From JAMCRM01 sp035561075 (GTDB taxonomy: Bacteria > Acidobacteriota > Terriglobia > Bryobacterales > Bryobacteraceae): a stretch of 64,000 nt of DNA. The position numbers and the translations under genes are program-made. This document shows positions 61,209 through 64,000 of the stretch, in pieces. Position 1 is the first letter of the stretch, and each line of letters begins with the position of its first letter. The notes under the pieces were generated by a model. That model saw only the letters and a list, made by a program, of their open reading frames with translations. It ran no database searches and had not been told where the DNA came from. The DNA is taken from contig DATMYF010000013.1 in the NCBI GenBank assembly GCA_035561075.1, positions 1-64,000 of the forward strand, written 5' to 3'.

Positions 61209-63533
61209 ATGCGCCTTATGCTTTGCGCGCCTTTGCTGGCGTCCGCCTTGTGGGCTGCGTCCTTCCCTGGGTCGCCACTGCTCGATACCGCGATTGAAGA
61301 GGCGATTAAGGAAGGCCGCATTCCCGGCGCCGTGCTGGTGGTTTCACAGAACGGCCGGATTCTGCACCAGAAGGCGTACGGAAACCGCGCCCTCGAACCG
61401 CAGCCGGAGCCGATGACCCTGGACACCATCTTCGACTGCGCCTCCCTCACCAAGGTGGTGGCTACCACGCCGTCCCTGATGAAGCTCTTCGAGGAAGGCA
61501 AATTCCGGCTGAACGACCGCGTCACCGACTATATCCCGGAATTTCAGGGCGGCAAAAGCGACATCACCATCCGGCATCTGCTCACGCACTTCTCGGGGTT
61601 GCGCCCGGATCTTGACCTGACGCCACCGTGGGGCGGCTACGCCACCGGCATCCAACTGGCCACTATCGATAAACCAGTGGCGCTTCCCGGCGCGCGATTC
61701 CAGTACAGCGATATCAATTTCATCCTCCTCGGAGAACTGGTCCAGCGGCTCAGTGGCCAGCTCGTTTCGGACTATGCGCGAGAAAAGATCTTTCTGCCCC
61801 TGGGAATGCAGGAGAGCATGTTCCAGCCACCCGCTTCCCTTGTGCCCCGTATCGCCCCCACTGAGCGGGCTACGCCGAATGGCGCTCCGCTGCGCGGCAC
61901 CGTGCACGATGAAACCACGCGTTACATGGGCGGGGTAGCCGGCCACGCGGGCCTGTTTTCGACCGTCGCCGATCTCTCACGCTTTGCCCAGATGCTGCTC
62001 AACCGCGGGGATCTCGATGGCGTCCGGCTGTTCAGCCCCCTGACGGTGGAGAAGTTCACCACCCCGCAATCGCCCTCCGACCAGCACATCCTGCGTGGCC
62101 TCGGCTGGGACATCGATTCGCCGTTCTCCAGCAACCGCGGCGAGCTGTTCCCGGTCGGATCCTTCGGCCACACGGGCTTTACCGGCACGTCCATGTGGAT
62201 GGATCCCGTGACCAAGAGCTACGTCATCCTGCTCACCAACAGCGTCCACCCGATCCGCGGGAAGTCCATCGTCGACCTGCGCGGCAAGGTCGCCACCATC
62301 AGCGCCGCCGCGCTGGGGGTGGACGTCCAGGACATCACCATCACGGGCTACAGCGAAACCATAGTCGGGGCGGGCCTGCACCGCGATGTGGGGCGCAATG
62401 GCGAAACCCTGACCGGACTCGACGTGCTGGAAGCCCAACACTTCCAGCCGCTGCTGAACAAACGCGTCGGCCTCATCACCAACCACACCGGTATCGACCG
62501 CATGGGACGCCGCAACATCGACCTGATGCGGGCGGCCGGGGTCCAACTCACCGCCCTGTTCTCTCCCGAGCACGGTTTCATGGGAGCCGAGGACCGCGAG
62601 GGAATCGGCGACAGCACCGACCCCGCTACCGGAATCCGGGTGTTCAGCCTCTACGGCAAGACCCGCCGGCCCACGCCCGAGATGCTGAAGGGTCTCGACG
62701 CCCTGGTCTTCGACATCCAGGACATCGGGGTGCGCTTCTACACCTACGAAACCACCATGGCCTACGCGATGGAGGCTGCCGCCAAGGCCGGCATTCCGTA
62801 TTACGTGCTCGACCGGCCCAACCCCATCAACGGCGTCCACGTGGAAGGCCCCATGCTCGATGGCGACAAGCTCTCCTTCGTCGGTTACTACCCGCTGCCG
62901 TTGCGCCACGGCCTGACAATGGGGGAACTAGCGCAGCTTTTCAACACGGAAAACAAGATTGGGGCGAGCCTGACAGTGGTGCCGATGAAGGACTGGCATC
63001 GCGGCGACTGGTTTGACGCCACGAGCCTCCCGTGGGTGAACCCCTCGCCCAACATGCGCAGCCTGAATGCCGCCCTGCTCTACCCCGGGGTGGCCATGCT
63101 GGAGTACGCCAAGAACTATTCCGTGGGCCGTGGCACCGACGCGCCCTTCGAGCAGACAGGAGCCGAGTTCATGGTTGCACGCGATCTGACGGCCTACTTG
63201 AATAAGCGATTAGTGCCCGGCGTGCGGCTCTATGCCACCAAGCTGAAACCCGCCTCCTCCAATCTTGAGGGCAAGGAGATCGAGGGTATCCGCTTTGTCA
63301 TCACCAATCGCGAGGCATTCGATTCGTCGCGGCTGGGAATCGAAATTGCCTGCGCCCTGCAGCATCTCTATCCCGGCAAGATCGATCTGGCGGCCAACGC
63401 AAAGCTGATCGGCAACACCGGGGTGATGAAGGCGATCGAAGAAGGCACGGACCCCCGCAGTATTCAGATCCGCATGGATGAGGAACTGCGGCCCTTCCTG
63501 GAACTGCGGGCTAAATACCTGCTCTATAGATAG
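61209..63533 (+). CDS. serine hydrolase fused to NamZ-type (DUF1343, GH171) domain
   Basis: This 774-residue exported protein has a signal peptide (MRLMLCAPLLASALWAASFP). Next comes a class C beta-lactamase-type domain (residues about 25-370) with the SxxK motif in DCASLTKVV, YSDIN as the YxN element and HTGF as the KTG-like element. A DUF1343 domain follows (about 395-774), with LITNHTGIDRMGRR, LFSPEHGFMGAEDR, FDIQDIGVRFYTYETTM and DRPNPINGVHVEGPML. DUF1343 proteins such as NamZ are exo-N-acetylmuramidases. The fusion suggests coupled peptide and sugar trimming of peptidoglycan fragments. The ribosome binding site is weak. Confidence 0.9.
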   Translation: MRLMLCAPLLASALWAASFPGSPLLDTAIEEAIKEGRIPGAVLVVSQNGRILHQKAYGNRALEPQPEPMTLDTIFDCASLTKVVATTPSLMKLFEEGKFRLNDRVTDYIPEFQGGKSDITIRHLLTHFSGLRPDLDLTPPWGGYATGIQLATIDKPVALPGARFQYSDINFILLGELVQRLSGQLVSDYAREKIFLPLGMQESMFQPPASLVPRIAPTERATPNGAPLRGTVHDETTRYMGGVAGHAGLFSTVADLSRFAQMLLNRGDLDGVRLFSPLTVEKFTTPQSPSDQHILRGLGWDIDSPFSSNRGELFPVGSFGHTGFTGTSMWMDPVTKSYVILLTNSVHPIRGKSIVDLRGKVATISAAALGVDVQDITITGYSETIVGAGLHRDVGRNGETLTGLDVLEAQHFQPLLNKRVGLITNHTGIDRMGRRNIDLMRAAGVQLTALFSPEHGFMGAEDREGIGDSTDPATGIRVFSLYGKTRRPTPEMLKGLDALVFDIQDIGVRFYTYETTMAYAMEAAAKAGIPYYVLDRPNPINGVHVEGPMLDGDKLSFVGYYPLPLRHGLTMGELAQLFNTENKIGASLTVVPMKDWHRGDWFDATSLPWVNPSPNMRSLNAALLYPGVAMLEYAKNYSVGRGTDAPFEQTGAEFMVARDLTAYLNKRLVPGVRLYATKLKPASSNLEGKEIEGIRFVITNREAFDSSRLGIEIACALQHLYPGKIDLAANAKLIGNTGVMKAIEEGTDPRSIQIRMDEELRPFLELRAKYLLYR

Positions 63534-63662
63534 GCCGCCAAAAATCAGATCGCGGAATGGGGTCCGTCTCGCTCATAATGGGCATTGCCGCGCCACTATA
63601 ACCGGCGGGCGCGAAACCTGACATAATTTTCTTTACCGCAGCCGTTCGACGGACTCCGCTAC

Positions 63663-64000
63663 ATGCCCAAACGAACCGACATTCATAAGATCCTGATCAT
63701 CGGGTCTGGACCGATCATTATCGGCCAGGCCTGTGAGTTCGACTACTCCGGGACGCAGGCCTGTAAGGCCCTGCGCAAGCTGGGATACAAGGTTGTGCTG
63801 GTGAACTCCAACCCGGCCACCATCATGACCGATCCGGGCATGGCCGATGTGACCTACATCGAGCCGTTGAACCTCCGCAGCCTGACGCGGATCATCGCCC
63901 AGGAACGCCCCGACGCCCTGTTGCCTAACCTGGGCGGCCAGTCCGGCCTGAACCTCTGCGCCGAGCTTCACCGGGAAGGCGTCCTCAAGCAGTACGGTGT
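63663..64000 (+). CDS. carB: carbamoyl-phosphate synthase large chain, 5' part
   Basis: The first 112 codons of CarB run off the right edge. The N-terminus is unmistakable: KRTDIHKILIIGSGPIIIGQ, then CEFDYSGTQACKALRKLGYK, then NSNPATIMTDP and LLPNLGGQSGLNL. The full enzyme of about 1,070 residues makes carbamoyl phosphate from bicarbonate, ATP and glutamine-derived ammonia for pyrimidines and arginine. carA is not adjacent upstream; the gene to the left is the NamZ fusion. Confidence 0.95.
   Translation, partial: MPKRTDIHKILIIGSGPIIIGQACEFDYSGTQACKALRKLGYKVVLVNSNPATIMTDPGMADVTYIEPLNLRSLTRIIAQERPDALLPNLGGQSGLNLCAELHREGVLKQYG

Noticed and set aside
1..64000. CRISPR array, complete insertion sequence, rRNA operon or prophage structural genes
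   Set aside because: No regularly spaced repeats, transposase domains, rRNA segments or phage structural proteins were seen anywhere in the window.

Overview
The window reads as GC-rich chromosomal DNA of a soil-type Acidobacteriota, most likely the Solibacter/Bryobacter lineage. This is an inference from gene content. Many exported enzymes carry twin-arginine-like leaders (GH29, Gfo/Idh/MocA, DegT, sulfatase, aldo/keto reductase, calcineurin phosphatase). There is a VWFA protein of the type common in Acidobacteria, a GH172 (DUF2961) enzyme, and F0 ATP synthase genes separated from F1. No rRNA or complete tRNA is visible.

Layout. 1-2740 looks like the end of an integrated element: two excisionase-type helix-turn-helix genes, an unknown protein, a HEPN-like protein, and a tRNA 3'-end remnant at 2717-2740. 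2856-4611 holds an alpha-L-fucosidase flanked by two copies of the last 30 bp of pntB, followed by pntAa-pntAb-pntB. 7532-16611 carries secreted proteins (Sel1, M13 peptidase, GH172, VIT-VWA) and a CaCA exchanger. I read a yybP-ykoY manganese riboswitch upstream of the exchanger, which also corrects its start codon. 16890-24377 holds Tat-tagged sugar-type enzymes, a ceramidase-like gene, and a lipid kinase/phosphoesterase pair. 24381-28672 is a compact cobalamin operon (riboswitch, cobQ, btuF, btuD, btuC). 28740-33860 has a sulfatase, a frameshifted NifX-like gene beside a PadR regulator, a thioesterase, an aldo/keto reductase followed by two decaying partial copies of its own 3' end, and a methanethiol S-methyltransferase-like gene.

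33932-42253 is mixed housekeeping and envelope genes. 42322-46705 is a short operon: a BMC-H microcompartment shell protein, a CoA-acylating aldehyde dehydrogenase with two encapsulation-peptide-like helices, an in-frame TGA followed by 70 more open codons, an acidic unknown protein, and recJ. This is the most unusual locus in the window. 46847-48879 is a phospholipase-D-type synthase with a coupled endo/exonuclease/phosphatase. 48880-49614 has no convincing gene. 50019-51733 encodes the ATP synthase F0 part (c, a, I, Z), followed by hemD and a lipocalin. 53140-56659 is a methyltransferase, glycosyltransferase and large membrane protein unit with 4-bp overlaps. The right end has an ALDH7-type dehydrogenase, an esterase, small membrane proteins, a BON-SRPBCC protein, a serine hydrolase fused to a NamZ-type (GH171) domain, and the start of carB.

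The cobalamin genes act together as riboswitch-controlled B12 uptake and synthesis. The pnt genes form one proton-translocating transhydrogenase. The BMC-H/ALDH pair implies an encapsulated aldehyde-oxidising step whose other enzymes are not here. All family names come from reading motifs by eye; no database search was run.
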